A DNA stretch of 64,000 bases from Zhengella mangrovi. Lineage in GTDB: Bacteria; Pseudomonadota; Alphaproteobacteria; Rhizobiales; Rhizobiaceae. Position 1 is the stretch's first letter, and every line of letters starts with the position of its first letter. The position numbers and the translations under genes are program-made. The notes under the pieces are model-generated. The model did no database searches. It was not told the origin of the DNA and saw only the letters and a list, made by a program, of their open reading frames with translations. The stretch spans positions 248,001 to 312,000 of the forward strand of contig NZ_PDVP01000001.1 of the NCBI RefSeq assembly GCF_002727065.1, written 5' to 3'. Positions 49,201 through 57,676 of the stretch are shown in pieces.

Positions 49201-49508
49201 GCGGTGACCATCACCTTGTCGTCGGCGGTCTGCGAATAGACGTGCTCGACCCCGTCGATGCCCTTGACGATGGTTTCCAGCGGTTCGGAGATCAGCTTGA
49301 CCGCGTCCGGCGCCTTCAGCCCGTGCGCAGCGACCATGATGTCGACCATCGGCACGGAGATCTGCGGCTCCTCCTCGCGCGGCAGGGTGACCAGCGCGAT
49401 GAGGCCGAAGGCGAAGGCGGCAATGAGGAACAGCGGCGTCAGCGGCGAGACGATGAAGGTCTTCGTCAGGCCGCCGGCAATGCCGAGCGGAGTCTTGTGG
49501 GTGCTCAT
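46203..49508 (-). CDS. RND-family efflux permease
   Basis: 1101 aa. Twelve-helix RND architecture with two large periplasmic loops; start FIVSPLTPLFLIAAFAFGLIALVTLPREEEPQISVPMVDI is typical of the clade with a short N-terminus. The proton-relay aspartates lie in GILVDDAIVVIENIARHW. A His/Gly-rich cytoplasmic or loop insert (HGHGDGHGSHGG, around residue 515) and an acidic stretch near residue 990 (DEDVPVTEMAIVAAEEDEHD) are unusual. It exports drugs, solvents or metal ions with the adaptor encoded upstream (overlap ATGA). No outer-membrane channel gene is present. The His-rich loop raises a metal-related role, unproven. Confidence 0.9.
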   Translation of the reverse strand: MSTHKTPLGIAGGLTKTFIVSPLTPLFLIAAFAFGLIALVTLPREEEPQISVPMVDIMVAAHGLKAPDAVKLISEPLETIVKGIDGVEHVYSQTADDKVMVTARFLTGTSSDAAILRVHDKVRANLDRIPVGIPEPMIVGRGIDDVAIVSLTLSPKPEAAGRINANDLTRVARELRTEVAKIDNVGLTYLVGETGEQIRIAPDPKRLALYGVTLQQLAGKVQGANTSFPVGNVRNKGEQITVVAGETLRSPNEIGNLLLTTRDDRPVYVRDVADVSFATDTADMMVSTVSKGEDGVTRVPSITLAVAKRAGSNAVTVAEAILHRVESLEGMLIPEDMTVQVTRDYGETANEKANELLYHLGLATVSIILLVWLAIGRREAAVVAIVIPVTILLTLFASRLMGYTLNRVSLFALIFSIGILVDDAIVVIENIARHWGMKDGRDRKQAAIEAVAEVGNPTIIATLTVVAALLPMLFVSGMMGPYMSPIPANASAAMIFSFFVAVMVTPWLMLKFAGKAPVHGHGDGHGSHGGALGAMYSAVARPILANKATSWLFLLLVGALTIGSLMLFYTKDVTVKLLPFDNKSELSVVIDLPEGTAVEKTDAVAQAVARTVLDLPEVKSVQTHSGTAEPFNFNGLVRHYYLRAEPQMGDVAINLTNKGERERSSHEIALDIRARIAKIAVPEGSSLKVVEPPPGPPVMATLLAEIYGPDAPTRRAVAAKVEDAFKSVPYIVDVDNSYGQQARRLRTAISTDDLDFFKVQDSDVLQTLSILNSGTTVGYSHKGEGRQPIPIRVERPKGDRVMDETFLTTPIPANVLPGSRGVVELGDVIKVEEEKTSFPIFRHNGRFAEMVTAEMAGDYEAPLYGMLAVQQAIDAQDWTGLEKPVISLHGQPEDESKPVLLWDGEWEVTWVTFRDMGAAFIVAMLGIYILVVGQFGSFKVPLVILTPIPLTFIGILGGHWLFGAPFSATSMIGFIALAGIIVRNSILLVDFIRHAPRLVPVTGDEDVPVTEMAIVAAEEDEHDVPAGTPMRERGLTEILIEAGAIRFKPILLTALAAMIGAAVILTDPIFQGLAISLLFGLASSTLLTVLVIPAIYRVLRT

Positions 49509-50467
49509 GGGGTCACCACCGTGTCACCGGCCTCCAGGCCGGTCAGGATCTCGACATAGGGTTTGCCGTCCTGGTCGATGGTCTCGCCGGTGACGACCGT
49601 GCGCTCCACCGTTTTCCCGTCTTCCATGACGGGGACGAATTCCAGCCCGGACCGGATGATCAGTGCCTCCTGCGGCACGATCAGCGCCTCGCGGGTGCCG
49701 ACCGGCACCTGCACCAGGATGCGGGCGTCGACGAATTCCGTCGACAGGTCTTCCACTTCCACGTCGGCCACTACGCGGCCGTTGGTGATCTGCGGGTAGA
49801 TCTTGACCAGCGTGCCGGACTTCTTGCCCGACGGCGTGACGATCTGGATCTGCGCGCCGGACTTCAGCGAGCGCGCGTGGCGCTCGGGAATGGCGAGACG
49901 CAGGAAGAAGCCGCCGCCGCCGATGGTCGCAGCCGGTTCGCCGGCCATGATGACGGCACCCTTGGTCACCGGAACGGTCAGGACGCGGCCATCGGCCGGG
50001 GCGAGCACTTCGCCTTCTGCGCCCTGCTGTTCCAGCACCTTGCGCTGCGCCTCGGTGGCGGCAATCTGGTTGCGCGCCACGTCGGCCGCGGTCTGCAGCT
50101 GGTCCAGCCGCTGTTTTGTGATCACGCCCTTGGCGACCAGCGCCTCGGCGCGCTTCAGTTCCGATTCCGCCGTGTCGAGCTGCGAGGCGAGGGCGCGCAA
50201 TTGCGCGTCCTGCGCCGCGATCTGGAAGTCCAGCTTGTCGTCACGGACCGTGGCGATCTTCTGGCCGGCCTTGACGAGGTCGCCCTCGGTGACCAGCAGT
50301 TCGACCACCACGCCACCGATGCGCGCACGCGCCGGAACCGTGTCGCGTGCCTCGACCCGCCCGTAGACGGCTTTCAGTTCGGGAACCGGAACCGGCTCGG
50401 CCTTGTACTCGGCCGCCATGACCGTTGTCGTGGCCAGCAGCCCCGGAATCAGGAGGAGTGCACGCAT
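49505..50467 (-). CDS. RND efflux periplasmic adaptor (membrane fusion protein)
   Basis: 320 aa with a signal peptide (RALLLIPGLLATTTVMA). Lipoyl half (VEARDTVPARARIGGVVVELLVTEGDLVKAGQKIATV), alpha-hairpin coiled coil (about 85-150, QDAQLRALASQLDTAESELKRAEALVAKGVI), second lipoyl half (EVLAPADGRVLTVPVTKGAVIMAGEP) and beta-barrel. It bridges the RND pump to an outer-membrane channel. It is shorter than AcrA (no clear membrane-proximal domain of full size) and starts 37 bp after the DUF2892-like gene. Confidence 0.9.
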   Translation of the reverse strand: MRALLLIPGLLATTTVMAAEYKAEPVPVPELKAVYGRVEARDTVPARARIGGVVVELLVTEGDLVKAGQKIATVRDDKLDFQIAAQDAQLRALASQLDTAESELKRAEALVAKGVITKQRLDQLQTAADVARNQIAATEAQRKVLEQQGAEGEVLAPADGRVLTVPVTKGAVIMAGEPAATIGGGGFFLRLAIPERHARSLKSGAQIQIVTPSGKKSGTLVKIYPQITNGRVVADVEVEDLSTEFVDARILVQVPVGTREALIVPQEALIIRSGLEFVPVMEDGKTVERTVVTGETIDQDGKPYVEILTGLEAGDTVVTP

Positions 50468-50503
50468 GGGGTCTTTCCTTGTGTCGTTGAAGTGGCCTGG
50501 CCT

Positions 50504-50704
50504 TCAGAAGGCGCAGCCGGGCTTGATGCCGAGCTTCTTGAAGATCATGGCGGCCGGGCAGAAGCCCGTAAAGGCGGATTGCAGCATGTTGACGCCGATG
50601 AACACCGTGAACCAGATGAACAGGGGCGAAACATAAGCCGTCAGGACGACGGAGAGAAGGATCATGACGCCGGCAAAGGCGAGGACGCTGCGGTCGAGGG
50701 ACAT
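50504..50704 (-). CDS. DUF2892-like small inner-membrane protein (YgaP membrane domain)
   Basis: 66 aa with two helices (VLAFAGVMILLSVVLTAYV and PLFIWFTVFIGVNMLQSAFTGFCPAAMIFKKLG). The conserved ending FTGFCPAAMIFKKLGIKPGC carries the two cysteines typical of this family and of the membrane part of YgaP rhodanese. Relatives occur in sulfide/persulfide operons under ArsR-type repressors. It heads the RND operon, with AGGAG before its start. Confidence 0.85.
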   Translation of the reverse strand: MSLDRSVLAFAGVMILLSVVLTAYVSPLFIWFTVFIGVNMLQSAFTGFCPAAMIFKKLGIKPGCAF

Positions 50705-50725
50705 GGGGATCTCCTGGATGGATTA

Positions 50726-50747
50726 ATATCTACATGTGTTCATATAT
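50726..50747. promoter_or_regulatory. AT-rich imperfect palindrome in the RND operon promoter
   Basis: ATATCTACATGTGTTCATATAT lies 22 bp before the DUF2892-like gene in a locally AT-rich patch of GC-rich DNA. Such ATAT…ATAT dyads are bound by ArsR-family repressors (SoxR/BigR type) of similar genes. No ArsR gene is seen in the window. Candidate only. Confidence 0.4.
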
Positions 50748-50847
50748 AGAGATAAAACCGGTATTGCAATGCGTCATCCGCATGAAAGCGATGCGTTTTC
50801 GCAAAGGCTGAAGAAATCCGGGCGGGAGTGGGCCGACGCGTGCCGGT

Positions 50848-51579
50848 TCAGACGGCCTGTGGCGTCGGGAACCGTGGCGGGGTGAGGCTGGCCTGGAACC
50901 AGCTGACCAGGTTGTAGACGGAGAAGACCGGCAGCCCGGTCGCGGCCCGGATATCGGCCGCATAGGGCACCATGTTGGTGCATTCCAGCACGATGGCGCC
51001 GAGGTCGTCGTGGCGCGCGGCCAGCGCGAGGGCGGCTTCCACGTTGTCGGCGCGGGCCGCATCGACGTCCAGGGTCATCTCGTTGTTCAGGATCGCGCGG
51101 GTGAACTCGCGCCCGCCTTCCGTCGTCCCGAGGGGCGTATCGGCCGGTACCCGCGCCTTTTCCAGGTGCAGCGGCGTCAGCGTCGAGGCTGAAATCGTCA
51201 GGATGCCGGCACGCTTGCCCGCCGGCAGGAGGCGGTTGACCATCTCCACCTGCATCAGCGAGGACGTCGCCACGGGGACGCCGGTTGCCTCGGCCAGTTC
51301 GTCCTGGAACAGCGAGAGAAAGCCGCAGTTCGTGGTAATGCCGTCGGCGCCATCGGCCACCAGGTCGCGCGCCGCCCGGATGAAAGCGTCGAGCGTGCCC
51401 GTGGCGCCACGCCGCACGACAAGGTCCGGCGTCGCGTCGCGCACCACCCGGTAGTGCACGGGAAACGGCCAGGTCAGCGCATTGCCCATGTCGCCGGGAA
51501 TGCGCGGGAAGCGCGCGTCCAGCATCAGGATGCCGACAGAGGCGCCGTAGATCGACTTGCCGCCTGTGACCCGTGTCAT
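50848..51579 (-). CDS. Aspartate/glutamate racemase-superfamily enzyme
   Basis: 243 aa. The two catalytic cysteines expected in the family are present: C85 in TTNCGFLSLF and C200 in VLECTNMVPYA. The fold covers glutamate and aspartate racemases, hydantoin racemase, maleate isomerase and arylmalonate decarboxylase. Both cysteines favour racemase or isomerase over decarboxylase. It is transcribed after the FadR-like regulator gene (overlap of 4 bp) and is part of the unknown-substrate module. An MLE-type enzyme, a DadA-like oxidase and a ThDP enzyme nearby suggest a chiral amino or hydroxy acid. Confidence 0.82.
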   Translation of the reverse strand: MTRVTGGKSIYGASVGILMLDARFPRIPGDMGNALTWPFPVHYRVVRDATPDLVVRRGATGTLDAFIRAARDLVADGADGITTNCGFLSLFQDELAEATGVPVATSSLMQVEMVNRLLPAGKRAGILTISASTLTPLHLEKARVPADTPLGTTEGGREFTRAILNNEMTLDVDAARADNVEAALALAARHDDLGAIVLECTNMVPYAADIRAATGLPVFSVYNLVSWFQASLTPPRFPTPQAV

Positions 51580-52280
51580 GATGGACCTCCGGCTTCGACG
51601 CGGCGCTCGAAGATCTCTTCCGGCCCGCTGACATAGATGCTCGAATAGCCTTCCTTCACCGCCGCGACGATCTGGTCCATGCGCTTGACGATGTGGCGGC
51701 GGATCAGCGCTTCGGCGGCATCGGCATCGCGCGCCTCAAGCGCATGCATGATCTGCTTGTGCTCGCCCTTGGTGTTGAGCACGCGGCTGCTCATGTCGAT
51801 CCAGCGGATGAAGCGGATGCGCTCGTTGACCGAGGCGAGTTGCCGGGCGATCTCGGCATTGCCGGCGAGCTGCGCGATGCCCATGTGGAACGCCTCGTCG
51901 AATTCCACCACCTCGCCGATGGTCTTGCCGACATAGGCCAGGCCGTTGGCAAAGAGCGCGTCCTTCAGCGCTGCGATGTCCTCGTCGCTGCCGCGCTGGC
52001 AAGCCAGCCGCACGGCGGCGGATTCCAGCACTTCGCGCATCTCGTAGAGTTCGAAGACCCGCTGCGGGTCGAGTTCACGGCAGAAGAAACCCTTCCCGGG
52101 CTGGAAGTCGATGAGCTGTTCGGCGACCAGCCGGTTCAGCGCTTCGCGCAGCGGCGTGCGGCTGGCGTCGAGATCCCGGGCGAGCTGCACCTCGTTGATC
52201 CGCTCACCGGGCCGGATGCCGAAATTGACCGCCATTTCCTTGAGCCGCTGGTATAGCGCCTCCACCCGGCCTTCGCTCAT
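51576..52280 (-). CDS. FadR-like (FCD) GntR-family regulator
   Basis: 234 aa from the ATG at 52280 (GGAGG ten bases before; 52298 is possible). Winged helix at residues 5-72 (FGIRPGERINEVQLARDLDASRTPLREALNRLVAEQLIDFQPGKGF) and FCD effector domain (LYEMREVLESAAVRLA; VVEFDEAFHMGIAQLAGN; GEHKQIMHALEARDADAAEALIRRHIVKR) with the metal-binding histidines D-x3-H, H and H. Divergent from the ThDP-enzyme gene, with the operator at 52339 between. It should repress both directions until a carboxylate binds. Confidence 0.92.
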   Translation of the reverse strand: MSEGRVEALYQRLKEMAVNFGIRPGERINEVQLARDLDASRTPLREALNRLVAEQLIDFQPGKGFFCRELDPQRVFELYEMREVLESAAVRLACQRGSDEDIAALKDALFANGLAYVGKTIGEVVEFDEAFHMGIAQLAGNAEIARQLASVNERIRFIRWIDMSSRVLNTKGEHKQIMHALEARDADAAEALIRRHIVKRMDQIVAAVKEGYSSIYVSGPEEIFERRVEAGGPS

Positions 52281-52338
52281 GGTCCGCCTGACCTCCATCC
52301 TGAACGCCTTCTTGACACAAGCCGTCCGGCTTCGCAAG

Positions 52339-52356
52339 ATACAGTCCTGTATACAG
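52339..52356. promoter_or_regulatory. Operator of the FadR-like regulator
   Basis: ATACAGTCCTGTATACAG contains the perfect palindrome CTGTATACAG (52347-52356) and an overlapping ATACAG-TC-CTGTAT dyad (52339-52352). GntR/FCD proteins bind TNGTNNNACNA-like dyads of this type. It sits midway between the divergent regulator and ThDP-enzyme genes. Confidence 0.7.
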
Positions 52357-52387
52357 TTATGTGCGCAGGAAGAGGAAGGATCGCCAG

Positions 52388-54085
52388 ATGCACCACGGAT
52401 CGAATGCAATGACAGGCGCCGAGGCCATGGTGCGCATGTTGCAGGCCCATGGCGTCCGTCATGTCTTCGGCCTGTGCGGCGACACCTCCCTGCCGTTCTA
52501 CGATGCCATGGCGACGCTCGATCACGGCATGACCCATATCCTCACCCGGGACGAACGCCACGCGGCCTACATGGCCGATGCCTATGCCCGCGTCACCGGC
52601 ATGCCCGGCGTCTGCGAAGGCCCGTCCGGCGGCGGTGCGACCTACATCCTGCCCGGTGTTGTCGAGGCCAACGAGAGTTCGGTTCCCGTGCTGGCCATCA
52701 CTACCGATGTCTCCACCGCCTCGCGCGGACGCTATCCGCTGACCGAACTGGACCAGGTGGCGCTGTTCCGCCCGCTGACCAAGTGGAACGCGTCGCTGGA
52801 CGATTCCGCCCGTCTTCCGGCGCTCGTGCGCGCGGCCTTCCGGGCCATGACGACAGGACGCCCCGGAGCGGCCCATCTGGCGCTTCCCTTCGACACCCAG
52901 AAGGGCGCGGTCGATCCGGCCGAGATCTGGGCCGACCCGCATCATGCCCGTTTCCCCGCCTTGCCGGCCGCCCCGGAACCGGCTGCCATCGAGGAGGCGG
53001 CGGACCGCCTCTGCGGTGCGCGCAAGGCCGTGGCGGTCTGCGGTGGCGGGCCGGTGATCGCCGGCGCCTTCGATGCCATCCAGCGCCTGGCGGACCTGCT
53101 CGACCTGCCGGTCGCCACCTCGGTTTCCGGACAGGGGGTCATCGCCGAGACGGACCCCCATGCTGTCGGCGTGGTCGGCTCCAATGGCGGTGTTCCGGCC
53201 ACGCGCGCCGTCATCGACGAGGCCGATCTCGTCCTCTTCATCGGTTGCCGCGCCGGGTCGGTGACGACCGAGCGCTGGCGCTCGCCGAAACCGGGCGTCG
53301 CCATCATCCACATCGACAGCGACCCGGAGGTCATCGGCGCCAATTACCAGCCGGATGTCGCCATCGCCGCCGATGCGCGCCTGGCGCTGGTGGCGCTCGT
53401 GCGGGCAGTGGAGGCGCGGACCGCCCGCAACGGCCAGGATGGGACGGCCAGGGCCGCCGGTGCCTGGAAAGCCAAGCTCGCGGCGTTCCAGCCGCTGGCC
53501 GAAAGCGCCGGGACGCCCGTCCGCCCCGAACGCGTCATTGCCACGCTGCAGCGCCTGCTTGACGACGACGCCACCATTGTCGCTGATCCGGGCACGCCAT
53601 GCCCCTATTTCTCCGCCCACTACCGCTGGCCGAAGGCCGGGCGCCATTTCATCACCAACCGGGCGCACGGCGCCCTCGGCTATGCCCTTGCGGCGGCCAT
53701 GGGCGCCCATGTCGGCCGGCCGTCGGCGAAGACGGTGGCGGTCATGGGCGATGGTTCCTTCGGCTTCTGCTGCGGCGAGTTCGAAACCATCTGCCGTTAC
53801 CGCATGCCGATCACGTCGATCGTCTTCTCCAACGCCGTTTTCGGCTGGATCAAGGCCGGGCAGAAATCCGGCTTCGGCGGACGCTATCACAACGTCGATT
53901 TCTCGCGCACCGACCACGCCGCCGTCGCAAGTGCCTTCGGCGTGAAATCCTGGCGGGTCGAGAACCCGGAAGACCTCGAGGGCATGCTGAAGCAGGCGCT
54001 GGCCCATGACGGACCGACGCTGGTGGACGTGATTGCCCAGCCGCTTCAGGATGCCGCCGCGCCGGTGTCGGAATGGGTGGCCTGA
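52388..54085 (+). CDS. Thiamine-diphosphate-dependent enzyme (acetolactate-synthase superfamily)
   Basis: 565 aa from ATG 52388. Three-domain ThDP architecture: Pyr domain with the activating glutamate ([20 protein letters not shown]), central Rossmann-like domain ([28 protein letters not shown]) and PP domain with [34 protein letters not shown], the magnesium and ThDP site. The family covers 2-oxoacid decarboxylases, lyases and synthases. No feature gives the substrate. It is the first gene of the module and presumably cleaves or condenses a 2-oxo acid made by the downstream enzymes. It is 2 bp from the next gene. Confidence 0.85.
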   Translation: MHHGSNAMTGAEAMVRMLQAHGVRHVFGLCGDTSLPFYDAMATLDHGMTHILTRDERHAAYMADAYARVTGMPGVCEGPSGGGATYILPGVVEANESSVPVLAITTDVSTASRGRYPLTELDQVALFRPLTKWNASLDDSARLPALVRAAFRAMTTGRPGAAHLALPFDTQKGAVDPAEIWADPHHARFPALPAAPEPAAIEEAADRLCGARKAVAVCGGGPVIAGAFDAIQRLADLLDLPVATSVSGQGVIAETDPHAVGVVGSNGGVPATRAVIDEADLVLFIGCRAGSVTTERWRSPKPGVAIIHIDSDPEVIGANYQPDVAIAADARLALVALVRAVEARTARNGQDGTARAAGAWKAKLAAFQPLAESAGTPVRPERVIATLQRLLDDDATIVADPGTPCPYFSAHYRWPKAGRHFITNRAHGALGYALAAAMGAHVGRPSAKTVAVMGDGSFGFCCGEFETICRYRMPITSIVFSNAVFGWIKAGQKSGFGGRYHNVDFSRTDHAAVASAFGVKSWRVENPEDLEGMLKQALAHDGPTLVDVIAQPLQDAAAPVSEWVA

Positions 54086-54087
54086 CC

Positions 54088-55224
54088 ATGGCCGGAAATC
54101 TCGACCAGGCGATCACCGGTTTCGACGTGTGGCACTGCGCCCTGCCGGTCACGAGCCGCCGCGACCACGGCATCGGCTCGGTCGGTGGCAGCGTCGAGGT
54201 CGTCATCCTGCGCCTGACCGCCGAGGACGGCACGCAAGGCTTCGGCGAGGCCTCGCCCTGGGTCGTCTTCACCGGCTCGCCCGAGGCGAGCTTTGCTGCG
54301 CTCGCCCGCTACATGCGCCCGCATGTCCTCGGCCGGCGCGTGACGGACATGGAAGCGATCCACGCCGAGGCCAGCCGCGCCGTCGTCCATTGCACCGAGG
54401 CCAAGGCCGCGCTCGACAGCGCCCTGCACGACCTGGCCGGCAAGCTCTCGGGCCGCCGCGTCTGCGACATGCTCGGATGCGCCGACCCGGCGCCCATCCC
54501 GCTCTCCTGTTCCATCGCCAATCCCGATTTCGAGGCCGACAAGGTTCTGCTCGAACGCCTTGCGGCCGATGGCGTCGGCATCGTCAAGCTGAAGACCGGC
54601 TTTGCCGGCCATGCCTTCGACCTGATGCGCCTCGACCATATCCGCGCCCGCCATCCCTCGATGCGCATCCGCGTCGACTACAACCAGGGCCTGACCCGCG
54701 AGGAGGCCCTGGCGCAGGTGCCGGTGGTAGCCGGCTTCGCGCCCGATTTCATCGAGCAGCCCGTCGCCGCCGGCGACTGGCGGACCATGGCCGACCTGCG
54801 TGTGAGCCTCGACGTGCCGCTGCTCGCCGACGAGAGTGTCTTCGGACCGGAAGACATGCAACGCGCCGTGGACGGGGGCATCTGTGACGGCGTTTCCGTT
54901 AAGATCATGAAGACCGGTGGCCTGAGGCGCGCCCAGGCCGTCGCCCGCATCGCCGCCGATGCCGGCCTTGCGGCCTACGGCGGCGACATGTTCGAGACCG
55001 GGCTTGCCCATCTCGCCGGCGCCCACATGATCGCGGCGACGCCGCAGATCACGCTCGGCTGCGAATTCTACCAGGCCCGCTACTTCCTGGCCGAGGACCT
55101 GCTGCAGGCGCCGTTTCCGCTGGAGAACGGCCATGTCGTCCTGCCGCCGGGGCCGGGTCTCGGCATCGACCCGGATATGGACCGGCTGCGGCGCTGGACG
55201 GTAACCGGGACAGAACATCGATAA
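54088..55224 (+). CDS. Muconate-cycloisomerase-like enolase-superfamily enzyme
   Basis: 378 aa from ATG 54088. MR_MLE barrel with the MLE-subgroup residues in order: VKLKTGF (K-x-K), VDYNQG (first metal aspartate), FIEQPV (glutamate), LADESV (acid) and [10 protein letters not shown] (second catalytic lysine). The C-terminal phrase [16 protein letters not shown] is common to the subgroup. Members cycloisomerise, epimerise or racemise carboxylates by proton abstraction next to a carboxylate. With two opposite lysines a racemase or epimerase is possible. Product unknown; context is a racemase-family enzyme and an amino-acid oxidase. Confidence 0.87.
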   Translation: MAGNLDQAITGFDVWHCALPVTSRRDHGIGSVGGSVEVVILRLTAEDGTQGFGEASPWVVFTGSPEASFAALARYMRPHVLGRRVTDMEAIHAEASRAVVHCTEAKAALDSALHDLAGKLSGRRVCDMLGCADPAPIPLSCSIANPDFEADKVLLERLAADGVGIVKLKTGFAGHAFDLMRLDHIRARHPSMRIRVDYNQGLTREEALAQVPVVAGFAPDFIEQPVAAGDWRTMADLRVSLDVPLLADESVFGPEDMQRAVDGGICDGVSVKIMKTGGLRRAQAVARIAADAGLAAYGGDMFETGLAHLAGAHMIAATPQITLGCEFYQARYFLAEDLLQAPFPLENGHVVLPPGPGLGIDPDMDRLRRWTVTGTEHR

Positions 55225-55228
55225 ATTA

Positions 55229-55258
55229 TTGACAAATTATGATCGTGTGTCACGATCA
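55229..55258 (+). promoter_or_regulatory. Candidate promoter and inverted repeat before the DadA-like gene
   Basis: A perfect TTGACA (55229-55234) in an AT-rich patch is followed by TGATCGTG-TGT-CACGATCA, an 8-bp inverted repeat (55240-55258) where the spacer and -10 region would be. It fits a promoter blocked by a bound repressor, or a hairpin at the end of the preceding transcript. Confidence 0.45.
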
Positions 55259-55287
55259 CCGCAGAGGCAGGGGAGTGACGGTCGGAA

Positions 55288-56547
55288 ATGGACGCCGCAG
55301 CGCAAACGGGCAGGACAGTCGTGGTCATCGGCGCGGGCATCGTCGGCGTCTCGACCGCCGTCTGGCTCCTGCGCGACGGCCATGACGTCATCCTGATCGA
55401 CCGCAAGGACCCGGGCGAGGGCGCCAGCCACGGCAACGGCGGCGTGCTCGCCTCCTGTTCGGTTGTCCCGGTCACTGTGCCCGGCCTGCTCGCCAAGGCG
55501 CCGCGCATGCTGCTGTCGCCGGACCAGCCGCTGTTCCTGAAGTGGTCCTATCTGCCGCGCCTCCTGCCCTGGCTCATCCGCTATCTCGGCCACGCCAATG
55601 CCGACGCGGTCCGGCGCCGCGCCGCCGCTCTGCTTCCGATCATCGGCGACAGCCTGGCCGATCACCAGGCGCTGGCCGCGGGCACCGGCGCGGAACAATG
55701 GATCGTCCCGTCCGACTACCTCTTTCTCTACAACGATCGCGCCCACTACGAGGGCGATGCCTTCGGCTGGTCGGTTCGCAAGGACCTCGGCTTCCGGTGG
55801 GATATTCTCGAAGGCAGGGCCTTCAAGGACTATGACCCCGCCTTCGGCCCCGCGCTGGACCTCGCCGCCCGCCTGACCGGTCACGGCCGCATCGCCGATC
55901 CGGGCCGCTACGTGAAGGACCTCGCCGCCCATGCCGGGCGCCAGGGTGCGCGCATCCTGAAGGCCGAGGTCAGCGACATCGTCCGCGAAAACGGCCGCGT
56001 GACCGGCGTTCGCGCCAACGGCGAGACGATCGCCTGCGACGCGGCGGTGCTGGCCACCGGCGTCTGGTCAGGCCCTCTTGCCGGCAAGCTCGGCATCCGC
56101 GCGCCGCTGGAAAGCGAGCGCGGCTATCACCTCGAACTCTGGGAGCCGACCGTCATGCCGCGCTCGCCGGTCATGGTCGCGTCGGGCAAGTTCGTCGCCA
56201 CGCCCATGGACGGCCGTCTGCGCCTCGCCGGCATCGTCGAGTTCGGTGGGCTGGACGCGCCGCCCTCGCGCGCGCCCTTCGCCCTACTGGAGAAGAATAT
56301 CCGCGCCGCCATCCCCGGAATTCGCTGGAAGGAGACGGTCGAGTGGATGGGCCATCGCCCGTCGCTCGCCGATTCCATCCCGGTCATCGGCGTGACGCCG
56401 GGCGTGCGCGGCGCCTTCCTCGGCTTCGGCCACGACCACGTCGGCATGACCGGCGGTCCGAAGACCGGCCGCATCCTGGCCCAGCTCGTTGCCGGCCGGA
56501 AACCGAATATTGATCTTGCACCCTATTCGCCGTCGCGGTTTGAATAG
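55288..56547 (+). CDS. FAD-dependent D-amino-acid dehydrogenase-like oxidoreductase
   Basis: 419 aa. DAO fold with FAD site VVVIGAGIVGVSTAVWLLRDGHDVILIDR and the DadA-type N-terminal phrase GEGASHGNGGVLASCSVVPV. The C-terminal part IPVIGVTPGVRGAFLGFGHDHVGMTGGPKTGRILAQL is typical of DadA. It removes hydride from an amine-bearing carbon, giving a 2-oxo acid and ammonia. In this module it could follow a racemase step and feed the ThDP enzyme. It is followed 64 bp later by the TRAP genes. Confidence 0.86.
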   Translation: MDAAAQTGRTVVVIGAGIVGVSTAVWLLRDGHDVILIDRKDPGEGASHGNGGVLASCSVVPVTVPGLLAKAPRMLLSPDQPLFLKWSYLPRLLPWLIRYLGHANADAVRRRAAALLPIIGDSLADHQALAAGTGAEQWIVPSDYLFLYNDRAHYEGDAFGWSVRKDLGFRWDILEGRAFKDYDPAFGPALDLAARLTGHGRIADPGRYVKDLAAHAGRQGARILKAEVSDIVRENGRVTGVRANGETIACDAAVLATGVWSGPLAGKLGIRAPLESERGYHLELWEPTVMPRSPVMVASGKFVATPMDGRLRLAGIVEFGGLDAPPSRAPFALLEKNIRAAIPGIRWKETVEWMGHRPSLADSIPVIGVTPGVRGAFLGFGHDHVGMTGGPKTGRILAQLVAGRKPNIDLAPYSPSRFE

Positions 56548-56611
56548 GGGGCGACACGGGAACAACAACAAGAACAACCATCCAACCACCAACCAAGAAT
56601 GGGAGACTGAC

Positions 56612-57586
56612 ATGAAAAGACTTGCAAGCCTTCTGGCCGCCACGGCCATTTCGACGGCAGCGGCCACCGCGGCCCAGGCCGAGAAGTGGGACATGCCCAT
56701 GGCCTACGCGGCCACCAATTTCCACTCCGAGGTCGGCGCCGGTTTCGCCAAGTGCGTCACCGAAGCCACCGGCGGCAAGCTGGAGATCGTCACGCATCCG
56801 TCCGGCTCGCTGTTCAAGGGCAACGAGATCAAGCGCGCCGTGCAGACCGGCCAGGCCAACATCGGCGAGCGCCTGCTCTCGGCCCATGGCAACGAGAACC
56901 CGCTCTACGAGGTCGATTCCATTCCCTTCCTCGTGTCGTCCTTCGACGAGCACGAGAAGCTCTGGTCCATCGCCGAGCCCTATGTCAGCAAGGTGCTCGC
57001 CAACGACAACCTGCACTACCTCTACTCGGTGCCGTGGCCGCCGCAGGGCCTCTACATCAACAAGCCGATCAGTTCCGTCGAGGATCTCAAGGGCGTGAAG
57101 TTCCGCTCCTATTCGACGGCCACTGCCCGCATGGCGGAACTGACCGGCATGCTGCCGGTCCAGGTCGAGGCCGCGGAACTGAGCCAGGCACTGGCCACGG
57201 GCGTGGCGGAGAGCTTCATCTCGTCGGGCGCAACCGGCTATGACCGCAAGGTCTGGGAGCAGCTGTCCAACTTCTACGAAGTCGACGCCTGGCTGCCGCG
57301 CAACGCCGTCTTCGTCAACATGGACGCCTGGAACGGCCTCGACGACGCCACCAAGACGGCCATGAACGATTGTGCCGCCAAGGCCTCGGAAGAAGGCCTC
57401 GCCCGGTCCAAGGACTACACCCAGTTCACGCTCAATGGCCTGAAGGAAAACGGCATGACCGTCGAGCGTGCCAGCGACAAGCTGATGGAAGGCCTCAAGG
57501 CCGTGGGTGCGACCATGACCAAGGAATGGCTCGAGAAGGCCGGTGACGACGGCAAGGCCATCGTCGACGCCTACAAGAACCAGTAA
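56612..57586 (+). CDS. TRAP transporter substrate-binding protein (DctP family)
   Basis: 324 aa from ATG 56612 (GGGAG upstream). Signal peptide (KRLASLLAATAISTAAATAAQA) then the DctP fold: HSEVGAGFAKCVTEATGGKLEIVTHPSGSLFKGNEIKRAVQTGQANIGERLLS, with the ligand-binding arginine in VKFRSYSTATARMAELTGMLPV. It captures an organic acid in the periplasm. Next genes encode the two membrane subunits. Ligand most likely the substrate of the flanking enzymes. Confidence 0.9.
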   Translation: MKRLASLLAATAISTAAATAAQAEKWDMPMAYAATNFHSEVGAGFAKCVTEATGGKLEIVTHPSGSLFKGNEIKRAVQTGQANIGERLLSAHGNENPLYEVDSIPFLVSSFDEHEKLWSIAEPYVSKVLANDNLHYLYSVPWPPQGLYINKPISSVEDLKGVKFRSYSTATARMAELTGMLPVQVEAAELSQALATGVAESFISSGATGYDRKVWEQLSNFYEVDAWLPRNAVFVNMDAWNGLDDATKTAMNDCAAKASEEGLARSKDYTQFTLNGLKENGMTVERASDKLMEGLKAVGATMTKEWLEKAGDDGKAIVDAYKNQ

Positions 57587-57592
57587 GGCTTC

Positions 57593-57628
57593 CGAGGGGC
57601 CGGCGGCCAGCACGCTGCCGGCCCCTCG
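57593..57628 (+). other. Hairpin after dctP
   Basis: CGAGGGGCCGGC and GCCGGCCCCTCG pair perfectly over 12 bp with a 12-base loop, right after the dctP stop. No T-run follows, so it is an attenuator or stabiliser giving more binding protein than permease. Confidence 0.6.
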
Positions 57629-57676
57629 ACCATCCATTCACGTTCCCGTCGTTTAGACCGCGCAAGGGGGATAGCC

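Noticed and set aside
46185-49559. 1124-codon open frame on the plus strand opposite the RND permease
   Set aside because: Antisense shadow of a well-conserved gene; its translation is Arg/Gln/Asp-rich low-complexity with no recognisable fold or ribosome site.
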